A stretch of DNA of 64,000 nt from Nocardioides luteus (GTDB lineage: Bacteria > Actinomycetota > Actinomycetes > Propionibacteriales > Nocardioidaceae), in contig NZ_JZDQ02000011.1 of the NCBI RefSeq assembly GCF_000960475.2, forward strand, positions 99,533 through 163,532, in the 5' to 3' direction. Below, in pieces: positions 24,431 to 35,234 of the stretch. A program made the position numbers and the translations under genes. How positions within the stretch are numbered: position 1 is the stretch's first letter; each line of letters starts with the position of its first letter. The notes under the pieces are model-generated. The model did no database searches and was not told the origin of the DNA. It saw only the letters and a list, made by a program, of their open reading frames with translations.

Positions 24431-25398
24431 CAGATCACCTCCACGTCTCGACGGGGACTCGACCGTGGGACGAGCGGCAGCTGGCCGCGCCACAGCCGCC
24501 AGAACCCGGTGCGCGCGCCCTTGCCGCGGGCGTAGTAGCGCTCCACGAAGAACTGGATCGTCGACAGGACCGTGACCAGGATCAGGTACCAGATCGTGGC
24601 GACCAGCAGCAGCGGGATGACCAGGTAGTTCTGCGCGTAGATCAGCTGCACCGAGTAGAGCAGGTCCTGCACCGCGATCACCGAGACGATCGAGGTGCCC
24701 TTGAGCAGCCCGATCAGCAGGTTGCCGGAGGCCGGGATGATCGCCGGCATCGCCTGCGGCAGCACGATCCGCCAGAAGATCCGGGCCTTGGACAGGCCGA
24801 GCGCCTTGGCCGCCTCGCTCTGACCCGCCTCGACCGAGACCAGGCCACCGCGGATGATCTCGGCGGCGAAGGCGGCGATGTCGAAGGTGAGCCCGACGAA
24901 GGCCGCGAGCAGGCCGCTGAACAGATGGGCCGTCTCGATGGTGACGAACGGTTCCAGGAACGGGATGCCCAGGCTGATCTGCGGATACAGCGAGGCCATC
25001 TGGAACCAGAAGAGCAGCTGCAGCAACGGCGGCACGCTCCGGAAGAACCAGATGTAGACCGCGCTGACCGAGCTCAGCACCGGGTTGGTGGAGAGCCGCA
25101 TGACGGCGAGCACGATGCCGAGCAGGTAGGAGCTGATCAGCACCGCCGCGGTCAGCCAGAGGGTGAGCACCAGCCCGTCGAGGATCGAGGGGCGCAGGAA
25201 GAACGCGCCGACCACGTCCCAGTGGTAGCGCGGGTTCGTCACCAGGCTCTTCACGATCCCGGCGACGACCAGCAGCGCGAGCGCTGCTGAGATCCACTGG
25301 CCCGGCTTGCGGCGCGCGACGAGCCTGGCACCGAGGAGCTGCTCGTCGCCATCACGAGCGAGCAGGGTGTGGCGACGTACGGCCTCATCAACACTCAT
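24430..25398 (-). CDS. Amino-acid ABC transporter permease (HisM/TcyL type)
   Basis: 322-aa permease with a cytoplasmic N-terminal extension (about 40 aa) and several hydrophobic helices. The ATPase-coupling EAA loop is intact: [20 protein letters not shown] then [33 protein letters not shown] is the family's helix-2 region. I used ATG 25398; GTG 25410 is an in-frame alternative. First gene of the operon permease-ATPase-lipoprotein-DUF1684. Compare with the paralogue at 28981, which lacks this loop. Confidence 0.9.
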   Translation of the reverse strand: MSVDEAVRRHTLLARDGDEQLLGARLVARRKPGQWISAALALLVVAGIVKSLVTNPRYHWDVVGAFFLRPSILDGLVLTLWLTAAVLISSYLLGIVLAVMRLSTNPVLSSVSAVYIWFFRSVPPLLQLLFWFQMASLYPQISLGIPFLEPFVTIETAHLFSGLLAAFVGLTFDIAAFAAEIIRGGLVSVEAGQSEAAKALGLSKARIFWRIVLPQAMPAIIPASGNLLIGLLKGTSIVSVIAVQDLLYSVQLIYAQNYLVIPLLLVATIWYLILVTVLSTIQFFVERYYARGKGARTGFWRLWRGQLPLVPRSSPRRDVEVI

Positions 25399-25417
25399 GC
25401 GCGCGACCACCCCTATA

Positions 25418-25438
25418 TGTCGAGTAACTTGCTCAACA
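25418..25438. promoter_or_regulatory. Operator-like inverted repeat upstream of the ABC transporter operon
   Basis: TGTCGAG-N7-CTCAACA, seven-base arms with one mismatch, 20 bp upstream of the permease ATG. It is not the same sequence as the palindrome before the LLM genes, so the two halves of the locus may have different regulators, or the sites may be weak. Confidence 0.35.
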
Positions 25439-25485
25439 TTCTAGCCGTCATGCGCGGATCCGGACGGGGCATCCGGAAAATGGGA

Positions 25486-25516
25486 CGAGCCCCGAACCCA
25501 ACGGGTTCGGGGCTCG
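25486..25516 (-). terminator. Hairpin downstream of guaB
   Basis: CGAGCCCCGAACCC (25486-25499), three bases, then GGGTTCGGGGCTCG (25503-25516): perfect 14-bp arms, 14 bases after the guaB stop. No U-tract follows. Confidence 0.8.
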
Positions 25517-25529
25517 ACGCGCTCGAGGC

Positions 25530-27038
<1,509 letters not shown>

Positions 27039-27087
27039 TTACGGCCCAGCCCCGAGGATCGCCGAAACGGCGAGACTTCTCAGGTGT

Positions 27088-27131
27088 TTCCTGCGCTTCT
27101 CTGGCATTGCATTGCCTGAGAAGCGCAGGAA
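27088..27131 (-). terminator. Hairpin downstream of the ACT-GNAT gene
   Basis: TTCCTGCGCTTCTC (27088-27101) and GAGAAGCGCAGGAA (27118-27131), perfect 14-bp arms around a 16-base loop. It lies between the end of the ACT-GNAT gene and the guaB start. Confidence 0.65.
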
Positions 27132-27156
27132 TCACCGGTTGACCGGGTATTCCTAC

Positions 27157-28068
27157 CTACCGGTCCAACGGCTTGAGATCCCGCACCGGCACCTTGACGG
27201 TCAGCAGGTCGCCGGCCATCCGGATCCGGCCGCGCATCCCGGCGGCGAGGACCATGGGCAGCACGGCCTGGTTGTCGGACTGGGTGGTCAGCAGGATCTC
27301 GTCGGCGCCGAGCATGTGCGCGAGCTTGGCGGTGTCGACCAGCAGCCGGGTCCCGATGCCGCGGCGCTGCCAGGCCGGGTCGACGCGGAGGTTGACGATG
27401 CGTACGTTCTCGTCGTCCTCGGTCGCGCCCAGGACCTCGCCGATGCCGACCGCGACCCCGTCGATCAGGGCGGTGACGGTCTCTCCGGAGACGACGAGGT
27501 CGGGAGTGCTGCCGGTGCCCAGGCGGCGTACGGGCGGGGTGGTGCCGATCGCCGCCGACTCGCGGCTGCGGTCGAGGACGTCGTTGACCAGGTCGGCCAT
27601 GGCGGAGCCGCGGGCGTGCTCGGTCGCGGTGAACGGGGCGGTGCGGTGCAGCTGGACGTCGACGTCGGCGACGCGGAGCTCCATGGTGTCGTGGACGACG
27701 CCGGGCGGGGCCTCGGCCTCGGCGTCGAAGAGCTGGGCGACCACCTCGGGGAACGACATCGGCCGCTCCAGGACATGGCGTGCGGCCTGGACGTAGCGCG
27801 TCGGCTGGTCGGCGAGGGCAGCCTCGTTGGCGGGCTGGATCACCATGTCGCACCCACCCGCGGAGGCGAGCAGCTCGGCCACCCGCAGGTCGCTCCATCC
27901 CGGTGGCGTACGCAGCACGAACTCGTCGGTCACCTCGTCCAGCCCGGGGAAGATCTGCATCCCCAGGATGTTGACCCCGGCCTCACCGCAGCGCTGAGCC
28001 AGCGCCGCCAGCGTGCCCGGTCGGTCCGGCAGCGTCGTACGCACTCTCCACAACATCGTCCCCGCCAT
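27157..28068 (-). CDS. ACT-domain / GNAT acetyltransferase fusion protein
   Basis: 303 aa. Residues 1-85 form an ACT-like domain (RVRTTLPDRPGTLAALAQRC, GVNILGMQIFPG) of the amino-acid-sensing type. Residues about 190-295 form a GNAT domain with the acetyl-CoA loop VDPAWQRRGIGTRLLVDTA and a terminal DNQAVLPMVLAAGMRGRIRM. The middle segment (100-180) is unassigned. An ACT module fused to GNAT suggests acetylation controlled by an amino acid; substrate and ligand are unknown. It sits between guaB and the second DUF1684 gene. Confidence 0.82.
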   Translation of the reverse strand: MAGTMLWRVRTTLPDRPGTLAALAQRCGEAGVNILGMQIFPGLDEVTDEFVLRTPPGWSDLRVAELLASAGGCDMVIQPANEAALADQPTRYVQAARHVLERPMSFPEVVAQLFDAEAEAPPGVVHDTMELRVADVDVQLHRTAPFTATEHARGSAMADLVNDVLDRSRESAAIGTTPPVRRLGTGSTPDLVVSGETVTALIDGVAVGIGEVLGATEDDENVRIVNLRVDPAWQRRGIGTRLLVDTAKLAHMLGADEILLTTQSDNQAVLPMVLAAGMRGRIRMAGDLLTVKVPVRDLKPLDR

Positions 28069-28122
28069 GGGCCCTAGTCTGCCTGTTTCGCTGTTTCTGG
28101 TCCGTTACTCAGGGTTAAACCT

Positions 28123-28917
28123 TCAGTCCGCCGGCGGCCGGGGCGGGGTCTTCTCGCCGGCCTCGACGAGCACGTCGATGTGGTTGCTCGCCGGCGGGAG
28201 CGGGCAGGTGGCGTGGATCGTGTAGGCGCAGGGCATGTTGGCGGCGCGGTTGAAGTCGAGGACGGCCCGGCCGTCGACCGGCCGCTCGACGGCGAGCTGA
28301 CGGCAGGCGGCATAGGTCGTCACCCCGCTGGTCTCGTCGGTGAACAGCAGCCACAGCTCGTCGTCGCCGCCGTCGAAGGCGATCAGCCGCTGCGGGCGGC
28401 CGCCGATCTCGAACGCGACCTCCCCGACGGCGTCGATGATGCTCGAGCGGCCCTCGACCACGGACCCGACCGAGATCGGCCGGGTCTTCTCGTAGGCCGT
28501 GAAGACGGCGCTGATCTGCCACGACGGGTCCGGAGCGTACGTCGGCGTGCCGGTGTAGTCGCGCAGGAACGGACCGTCGGGCTGCCGCGGCCGGAGCACC
28601 GGGGTGCCGAACCGGTCGGCGACCTCGACCGTCCCCCCGTCGAAGGTGGCGATCACGCCGTAGGGGTCCACGTGGCCGAAGACGTGGCGACCGACGAGGG
28701 GGACACCGTCGAGCTCGAGCCACTCGCCCTCGCCGAGATCGACGACGGCACCGTCGGGACCGGTCGACCAGAAACCAGGGACTCCGGGAAATCGCTGCGG
28801 CCTCGGCCCCAGCCAGTGCAGGCCGGTGATGGCCAGGAAACCTTCGGGACTTCTCAGCTGGGCCTCCCGCTCATCGCGCCACCGCTGCCAGGCCTGCTCG
28901 AAAGTCACGCGCTGCAC
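28123..28917 (-). CDS. DUF1684 domain-containing protein (copy 2)
   Basis: 264-aa paralogue of the 21889-22677 product. Shared features are WRDEREAQLRSPEGFLAITG at the N-terminus, TYAPDPSWQISAVFTAYE in the middle and LDFNRAANMPCAYTIHATCP followed by LPPASN at the C-terminus. The Asn-Cys-Tyr and His-Ala-Thr-Cys clusters are kept, which argues both copies are functional. It follows the degenerate permease gene by 63 bases with a small hairpin between. No signal peptide is seen. Function unknown. Confidence 0.85.
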   Translation of the reverse strand: MQRVTFEQAWQRWRDEREAQLRSPEGFLAITGLHWLGPRPQRFPGVPGFWSTGPDGAVVDLGEGEWLELDGVPLVGRHVFGHVDPYGVIATFDGGTVEVADRFGTPVLRPRQPDGPFLRDYTGTPTYAPDPSWQISAVFTAYEKTRPISVGSVVEGRSSIIDAVGEVAFEIGGRPQRLIAFDGGDDELWLLFTDETSGVTTYAACRQLAVERPVDGRAVLDFNRAANMPCAYTIHATCPLPPASNHIDVLVEAGEKTPPRPPAD

Positions 28918-28923
28918 TCTACA

Positions 28924-28945
28924 AAGACCTGCGTTGCCAGGTCTT
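28924..28945 (-). terminator. Small hairpin between permease paralogue and DUF1684 copy 2
   Basis: AAGACCTG (28924-28931) and CAGGTCTT (28938-28945) with a 6-base loop, between two minus-strand genes. It could attenuate or terminate the permease transcript before the DUF1684 gene. Confidence 0.4.
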
Positions 28946-28980
28946 GCAATAGCCGGCGACTTTTACCCTGCGGTTCACCG

Positions 28981-29730
28981 TCAGTGTGCCTGGCTGCGCC
29001 CCCGCACGACCCGCACCAGACGGACCGCGACCCGGGCCGCGGTGACCAGGACGAGGTACCAGATCGTGGCCACCGCCAGCAGCGGGACGATCAGGTGGTT
29101 GCGCTCCTCGAGCGCCTGCACGACCCCGAGCAGGTCGGTGATCGAGAGCACCGAGACCAGGCTCGTCGCCTGGAGCGTCGTCACCAGGACGTCGCCCAGC
29201 GCGGAGATCCGGTCGCCGTCGGGGAGGGCCCTGGCGGCGTACGCTCCCATCGCCAGCGCCAGCCCCACGATCGCCGCGTGGACCGGGGTGACCGTCCGCA
29301 TCGTGTCGATGTGCAGCCCGGGGATCCCGAAGCCGAGGTCCGGGAAGATCAGCGCGATGTTGCCCCACAGCAGCAGCTGGACGAGCACCGGGACGCTCCC
29401 GAACATCCAGACGTACGCCGCCGCGACCCCGCTCAGCAGCGGGTTCTCCGACCTCTGCATCCTGACCACGACGACACCGATCGCCGAGGCCATCGCGAAG
29501 ACCAGCGCGGTCATCCGGACCGTGAACCAGACCCCGGCGAGGACGTCCGGATGGAGCAGGTGCCCGACGACCTCTCGCGGGAGGAGGTTCTCGTTGGTCA
29601 CCAGGCTCCACAGCAGCCTGAGGAGGAGCAGGCCGAGGACGGCGGCGATCACCCATTCGACCGAGCTGCGCTGGATCAGCCGGGTCGCGTATGCCCGGCC
29701 GGTCCTGTCGGCAGCAACGGTCTCGGTCAT
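28981..29730 (-). CDS. Degenerate amino-acid ABC permease paralogue lacking the EAA loop
   Basis: 249 aa, clearly related to the permease at 24430-25398: PLLSGVAAAYVWMFGSVPVL aligns with [20 protein letters not shown], and [21 protein letters not shown] NHLIVPLLAVATIWYLVLVT near the end. Between GAYAARALPDG and LGDVLVTTLQATSLVSV the usual EAA coupling loop (EAAxALG...PQA) is missing, about 25-30 residues. ABC permeases need this loop to contact the ATPase, so it is either non-transporting or a decaying duplicate. The frame is intact. No ATPase or binding protein accompanies it. Confidence 0.8.
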   Translation of the reverse strand: MTETVAADRTGRAYATRLIQRSSVEWVIAAVLGLLLLRLLWSLVTNENLLPREVVGHLLHPDVLAGVWFTVRMTALVFAMASAIGVVVVRMQRSENPLLSGVAAAYVWMFGSVPVLVQLLLWGNIALIFPDLGFGIPGLHIDTMRTVTPVHAAIVGLALAMGAYAARALPDGDRISALGDVLVTTLQATSLVSVLSITDLLGVVQALEERNHLIVPLLAVATIWYLVLVTAARVAVRLVRVVRGRSQAH

Positions 29731-29775
29731 CGCGGTGGACTATGGCGTCTCCTGGTGACCAGGAGGTTGCGATCA

Positions 29776-29848
29776 GCTGGTCATTCCTTGAAATCGCCGA
29801 GTCGGCGCATCCGACCCCTCTCGCGGCCAGATGCGCCGACTCGGCTCT
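29776..29848. repeat. Dispersed hairpin repeat, copy A
   Basis: Arms GCCGAGTCGGCGCATC (29796-29811) and its exact complement (29830-29845). The left flank 29776-29824 matches 32944-32992 with four mismatches (TTCCTTGAAATCGCC and neighbours identical), and the right arm plus TCTG matches 33021-33040. It lies upstream of the permease paralogue and just after the LVIVD gene stop. Confidence 0.75.
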
Positions 29849-29864
29849 GCTCCGACTCGGCTCC

Positions 29865-31379
29865 TCAGTAGGAGGGCTGAGCCTGGACGTTCAGCTCGTC
29901 GAACCTGACCTTCTTCGCCGAGGCGACGCGCGGGTCGCGCAGGTCGAAGACGTCGAAGCCGCGCTGGATCTCGTTGGAGTAGATGTAGCCGTTGTAGTAG
30001 TAGGTCGACCAGGGACCGGCGATCGTCGAGGTGTTCTCGAAGGGACCGCGGTCGAACCAGGCGATCTCCTTCGGGTTGGCCGAGTCGGTGAAGTCGTAGA
30101 CCGACACACCGCCCTGGTACCAGGCCTGCACCATGATGTCCTTGCCCTTCACCGGGATCAGCGAGCCGTTGTGGGCGACGCAGTTCTCGGTGTTGGACTG
30201 GGTGCGGGGCATCTTGTAGTAGGACTTGAAGACGAGCTTGCCGCCCTCGATGTCGTAGATGCCGTTGGCGCCCTTCTCCATCCCGGTCTCCGGGTTGCAG
30301 GTCGGCGCACCACCGCCACCGAGCTCGTCGGTGAAGACCACCTTGGTGCCGGTGTTGTTGAACGTCGCCGAGTGCCAGAACGCGAAGTTCTCGGTGTCGG
30401 TGACCCGCTCGGTGACGACCGGGTTCTCGCGGTCGGAGATGTCCATCAGGATGCCGTCACCCATGCAGGCACCGGCCGCGATGTCCTTGGACGGGTAGGT
30501 GGTGATGTCGTGGCACCCGGCGGTGTTGGTGTAGCCGCCGTCGGGGAACAGCACCGGCTCGGCGACCACCGCGGCCTGTTCCGGCGCCCGCGTCGGGATC
30601 TTCACGATGCTGATCTTGTCGTGCGGGGGCTGGCAGTCGGGATAGGTGTCGCGGGGACCATAGGAGGAGACGTACGCATAGACGTCCTTGCCGTCCTTGC
30701 TCGGCGCCAGCGAGTGGGTGTGGGAGCCGCACTTGGTCTCGACCGCCGCGACGTACTGCGGGTCTCGCGGGTTGCTGATGTCGAAGACGCGGATGCCTTC
30801 CCACGACTCCTTGATCTCGGCCGACTGCGGCACGTTGTCGCAGGTGTTGTTGCTGCGGCTGGAGTCGACGGAGAGGACCAGCAGGTCGCCGTAGACGGAG
30901 ATGTCGTTCTGGGATCCGGGGCAGACGTACTGCTTGACCAGTCTCGGCCTCGTCGGGTTCTTGATGTCGATGACGTTGAACCCGTTGTAGTTGCCCGCGA
31001 ACGCGTAGTGCCCCTGGAAGGCGAGGTCGCTGTTGAGGGCGTTGGCGGGCTCGAAGGCGCCCGACTTGGGGATGTTGGCGACCAGGTGCATGTTGGGTGA
31101 CCCGGCGGACTCGCCGGCAGGCACGACCGGGTTGTTGGCGTCGAGCTGGGCGAGGTCGTTGCCGGCGACGCAGGCGGAGGCGAAGTTGTCGCCGAGCGCG
31201 GTGATCGCCCGCTTCTCCTCGGCGGTGCAGCTCGTCTGCGCCTCGGGAGTCTGGGTGGTCTCGGTTCCGTGGGTGTGGGACTCGTCTGCGGAGGACGGGG
31301 CGGCGACGGCCAGCCCTCCTGCGACAACCATGACCGCCGCGATGGGGGCCAGAAAGTGGGTAGGACGTCTAAGCCTCAT
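29865..31379 (-). CDS. Secreted LVIVD-repeat beta-propeller-like protein
   Basis: 504 aa with a signal peptide (MRLRRPTHFLAPIAAVMVV to about residue 31, cleavage after SSA-type small residues). The body has recurring blade-like motifs of the LVIVD family: GFNVIDIKNPTRPRLV, GIRVFDISNPRDPQYV, VSVYDFTDSANPKEI, GFDVFDLRDPRVASA. Several Cys and His residues suggest disulfides or metal contacts (CGSHTHSLAPSKD, AGCHDITTYP). Start at ATG 31379; a longer frame adds 15 residues with no signal-peptide logic. Divergent from a DUF305 lipoprotein, a recurrent actinomycete pairing. The extracytoplasmic function is unknown. Confidence 0.87.
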   Translation of the reverse strand: MRLRRPTHFLAPIAAVMVVAGGLAVAAPSSADESHTHGTETTQTPEAQTSCTAEEKRAITALGDNFASACVAGNDLAQLDANNPVVPAGESAGSPNMHLVANIPKSGAFEPANALNSDLAFQGHYAFAGNYNGFNVIDIKNPTRPRLVKQYVCPGSQNDISVYGDLLVLSVDSSRSNNTCDNVPQSAEIKESWEGIRVFDISNPRDPQYVAAVETKCGSHTHSLAPSKDGKDVYAYVSSYGPRDTYPDCQPPHDKISIVKIPTRAPEQAAVVAEPVLFPDGGYTNTAGCHDITTYPSKDIAAGACMGDGILMDISDRENPVVTERVTDTENFAFWHSATFNNTGTKVVFTDELGGGGAPTCNPETGMEKGANGIYDIEGGKLVFKSYYKMPRTQSNTENCVAHNGSLIPVKGKDIMVQAWYQGGVSVYDFTDSANPKEIAWFDRGPFENTSTIAGPWSTYYYNGYIYSNEIQRGFDVFDLRDPRVASAKKVRFDELNVQAQPSY

Positions 31380-31512
31380 GAGCGCAAGCCTTCCGAGTCG
31401 GCCGCCGTGGGGTGGCACGGGCATGACCTCTCAACTTTAGTAAAACTCGTACACGGCCGACGTGGAATGTGAATAGATTGTTCCTCCCCTGCGGCGTCTC
31501 GGAAGGAACCAC

Positions 31513-32190
31513 ATGCGCGGTCGGCGAGTCGGTGTCATCACCACGGGAGTCCTGTTCGCGGCTGTGTCGCTCGGCGGGTGCGGAGGTTCCTCACACGATG
31601 CCCACGGTGGGCACAGTGAGCACACTGGGCACTCGCCCAGCCCGGAGGCGGCCACCCAGTCGGCTCCGGTGGTGCAGGGCGGGGCGCCCGGTGAGGCTGC
31701 CGAGACGGTCTCGTCCTCGGCCGCCGCCACCGACCCGTGGACCCAGACCGACGCCGACTTCGTGTCGATGATGATCCCGCACCACGCCCAGGCCCTGGAG
31801 ATGACCCGGCTGGCGAAGGAGCACGCCGTCGATCCCGAGGTCGTGTCGCTGGCCGAGCGCATCGAGGCTGCCCAGGGCCCCGAGATCGTGGCCATGAGCG
31901 GCTGGCTCGACGCCCGCGGCCTCCGGGTGCCGCGCGCCTCGGATCCCCCGCACACCATGGCCGGCATGCTCACCCCGGCTCAGCTGAGTGAGCTCGGCAA
32001 GGCCCGCGGCGAGAGGTTCGACCGGCTCTTCCTGACCGGGATGATCCAGCACCACCAGGGCGCCCTGAAGATGGCCGAACCGATGGCGTCCAGCGGCAGC
32101 GACGCGCAGGCGATCGAGATGGCGATGGACGTCGAGGCCACCCAGTCGGTCGAGATCGAGATCATGGAGAAGCTGCTCGCCTCGCACTGA
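31513..32190 (+). CDS. DUF305-domain lipoprotein
   Basis: 225 aa. Signal peptide with lipobox VSLGGC, then a His-rich stretch (SSHDAHGGHSEHTGHS) and a Ser/Ala linker. Two DUF305 halves follow: FVSMMIPHHAQALEMTRLA and FLTGMIQHHQGALKMAEPM, each with the MxxHHxxA pattern of this ferritin-like four-helix family. Histidine and methionine pairs suggest metal, often copper, binding. RBS GGAAGGAACC precedes the ATG. Divergent from the LVIVD gene (133 bases between starts), so the two may share control. Confidence 0.9.
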   Translation: MRGRRVGVITTGVLFAAVSLGGCGGSSHDAHGGHSEHTGHSPSPEAATQSAPVVQGGAPGEAAETVSSSAAATDPWTQTDADFVSMMIPHHAQALEMTRLAKEHAVDPEVVSLAERIEAAQGPEIVAMSGWLDARGLRVPRASDPPHTMAGMLTPAQLSELGKARGERFDRLFLTGMIQHHQGALKMAEPMASSGSDAQAIEMAMDVEATQSVEIEIMEKLLASH

Positions 32191-32209
32191 GAACCGGTAC
32201 GTTGCGGCG

Positions 32210-32959
32210 GTGCCCCTCGCCCCCGCCCGTCGCCGACGTGTGCTGATCGGCTCCGCCGTCTTCGCCTGCCTCGCCCTGATCACGACCGTGCTCGTCTACA
32301 CCGGCGTCGTGATGCCCACGCGGCTGTTCGCGGCGAAGTACGACGTACGCGGCATCGACGTCTCCCACCACAACGGCGCCGTCGACTGGCCACGGGTCGC
32401 CGAGCAGGACATCGCCTTCGCCTGGATCAAGGCGACCGAGGGCTCGGCGCACGTCGACTCCCGCTTCTCCGCCAACTGGGCCGAGGCGCAGCGGGCCGGG
32501 ATCGCGACCGGTGCCTACCACTTCATGAGCTTCGAGAGCCCCGGCAGCGACCAGGCGCACAACATGATCGCCACGGTGCCCCGCGTCGCCGGCATGCTCG
32601 CCCCGGTCGTCGACCTGGAGCCCTACGGTTCCTTCAAGGGGAACCTGCCGCCGGCGGCCGAGGTCCGCGCCATCCTGGACCCTCTGCTGGACGCCCTCGA
32701 GGACCACTACGGCATCGCGCCGGTCATCTACACCACGCCGTCGGCCTACCGCGCCTACCTGGTCGACGCCTACCCCGACAACCCGATCTGGTTCCGCTCC
32801 GTCGCGTGGCCACCGCGGGTTCCCGACGGGCGCGACTGGACCATCTGGCAGTACTCGAACCGGGATCGGCTCGACGGCGTGGGGAGCGAGGATGAGGCGT
32901 ACGTCGACATGAACGTGCTCTCGGACGAGGTCTCTCTCGACTCGCTGGTCGTTCCTTGA
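32210..32959 (+). CDS. Membrane-anchored glycoside hydrolase family 25 (lysozyme) protein
   Basis: 249 aa, GTG start, 20 bases after the DUF305 stop. An N-terminal hydrophobic anchor (about 10-33) is followed by a GH25 barrel: VRGIDVSHHNGAVDWPRVA, FAWIKATEGSAHVD, TGAYHFMSF, MLAPVVDLEPY and WTIWQYSNRDRLDGV. The DxE of PVVDLEPY and the early Asp of GIDVSHH are the expected catalytic acids. Predicted peptidoglycan muramidase at the cell surface. The last codons and stop lie within repeat copy B. Confidence 0.9.
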   Translation: MPLAPARRRRVLIGSAVFACLALITTVLVYTGVVMPTRLFAAKYDVRGIDVSHHNGAVDWPRVAEQDIAFAWIKATEGSAHVDSRFSANWAEAQRAGIATGAYHFMSFESPGSDQAHNMIATVPRVAGMLAPVVDLEPYGSFKGNLPPAAEVRAILDPLLDALEDHYGIAPVIYTTPSAYRAYLVDAYPDNPIWFRSVAWPPRVPDGRDWTIWQYSNRDRLDGVGSEDEAYVDMNVLSDEVSLDSLVVP

Positions 32960-33040
32960 AATCGCCGAGTCGGCGCATCCCGCCCCTTTCGCTCGCTTCG
33001 CTTCGCGAAGCACGGGGCAAGATGCGCCGACTCAGCTCTG
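32944..33040. repeat. Dispersed hairpin repeat, copy B, overlapping the lysozyme stop
   Basis: Arms GCCGAGTCGGCGCATC (32964-32979) and GATGCGCCGACTCAGC (33021-33036, one mismatch) enclose a second stem GCTTCG/CGAAGC. Positions 32944-32992 match copy A at 29776-29824 with four mismatches. The first 16 bases are the 3' end of the lysozyme gene. Between convergent lysozyme and groEL genes; likely terminator. Confidence 0.75.
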
Positions 33041-33042
33041 TG

Positions 33043-34668
<1,626 letters not shown>

Positions 34669-34751
34669 TTACTCCCTAGTACGCAGCGCGCGGCCGTGGC
34701 CGCCGGGACATATCCCGCCCGGCCCGGCCGCGCTGTGCGAGACGGATGACG

Positions 34752-35045
34752 TCAGGCGATGACCGCGAGGATGTCGCGGGCCGACAGGATGAGGTACTCC
34801 TCGCCGGCGTACTTCACCTCGGTGCCGCCGTACTTGCTGTAGATGACCTTGTCGCCGACGGCGACGTCGAGCGGAACGCGGTTGCCCTTGTCGTCGATGC
34901 GACCCGGGCCGAGGGCCAGGACCTCGCCCTCCTGGGGCTTCTCCTTGGCGGTGTCCGGGATGACCAGGCCAGAGGCGGTGGTCTGCTCGGCCTCGACTGC
35001 CTTGACGACGATCCGGTCCTCGAGCGGCTTGATGTTGACCGACAC
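34752..35045 (-). CDS. groES: 10-kDa co-chaperonin GroES
   Basis: 97 aa from a GTG start with GGGGAGG eight bases upstream. [20 protein letters not shown], the mobile loop [32 protein letters not shown] and [13 protein letters not shown] are full GroES landmarks. Forms the lid of the GroEL chamber. First gene of the groES-groEL operon, with two HrcA-type operators upstream. Confidence 0.97.
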   Translation of the reverse strand: MSVNIKPLEDRIVVKAVEAEQTTASGLVIPDTAKEKPQEGEVLALGPGRIDDKGNRVPLDVAVGDKVIYSKYGGTEVKYAGEEYLILSARDILAVIA

Positions 35046-35162
35046 TGTGTCGACCTCCCCATTTCTTCTATGGAGTCAGATGATTCTGGGTGGGTGTTGC
35101 TACGTCTGTGCTTGCGATCTGCCACGCGCGCCGTCGCGGGGGTCGCACCTGACTCGCAAGCG

Positions 35163-35189
35163 TTGGCACACTCAAGGGGAGAGTGCCAA
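35163..35189. promoter_or_regulatory. CIRCE element (HrcA operator), copy 1
   Basis: TTGGCACAC, nine bases, GAGTGCCAA: the CIRCE form with one mismatch, about 120 bp upstream of the groES start. The heat-shock repressor HrcA is expected to bind. Confidence 0.8.
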
Positions 35190-35197
35190 TGCAGACG

Positions 35198-35224
35198 TTA
35201 GCACTCGCCCGCAATGAGTGCCAG
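35198..35224. promoter_or_regulatory. CIRCE element (HrcA operator), copy 2
   Basis: TTAGCACTC, nine bases, GAGTGCCAG: eight of nine pairs complementary, only 8 bp from copy 1 and 10 bp from the end of the neighbouring gene at 35235. Tandem sites suggest tight HrcA repression of groES-groEL. Confidence 0.85.
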
Positions 35225-35234
35225 CAAGCCCGGT

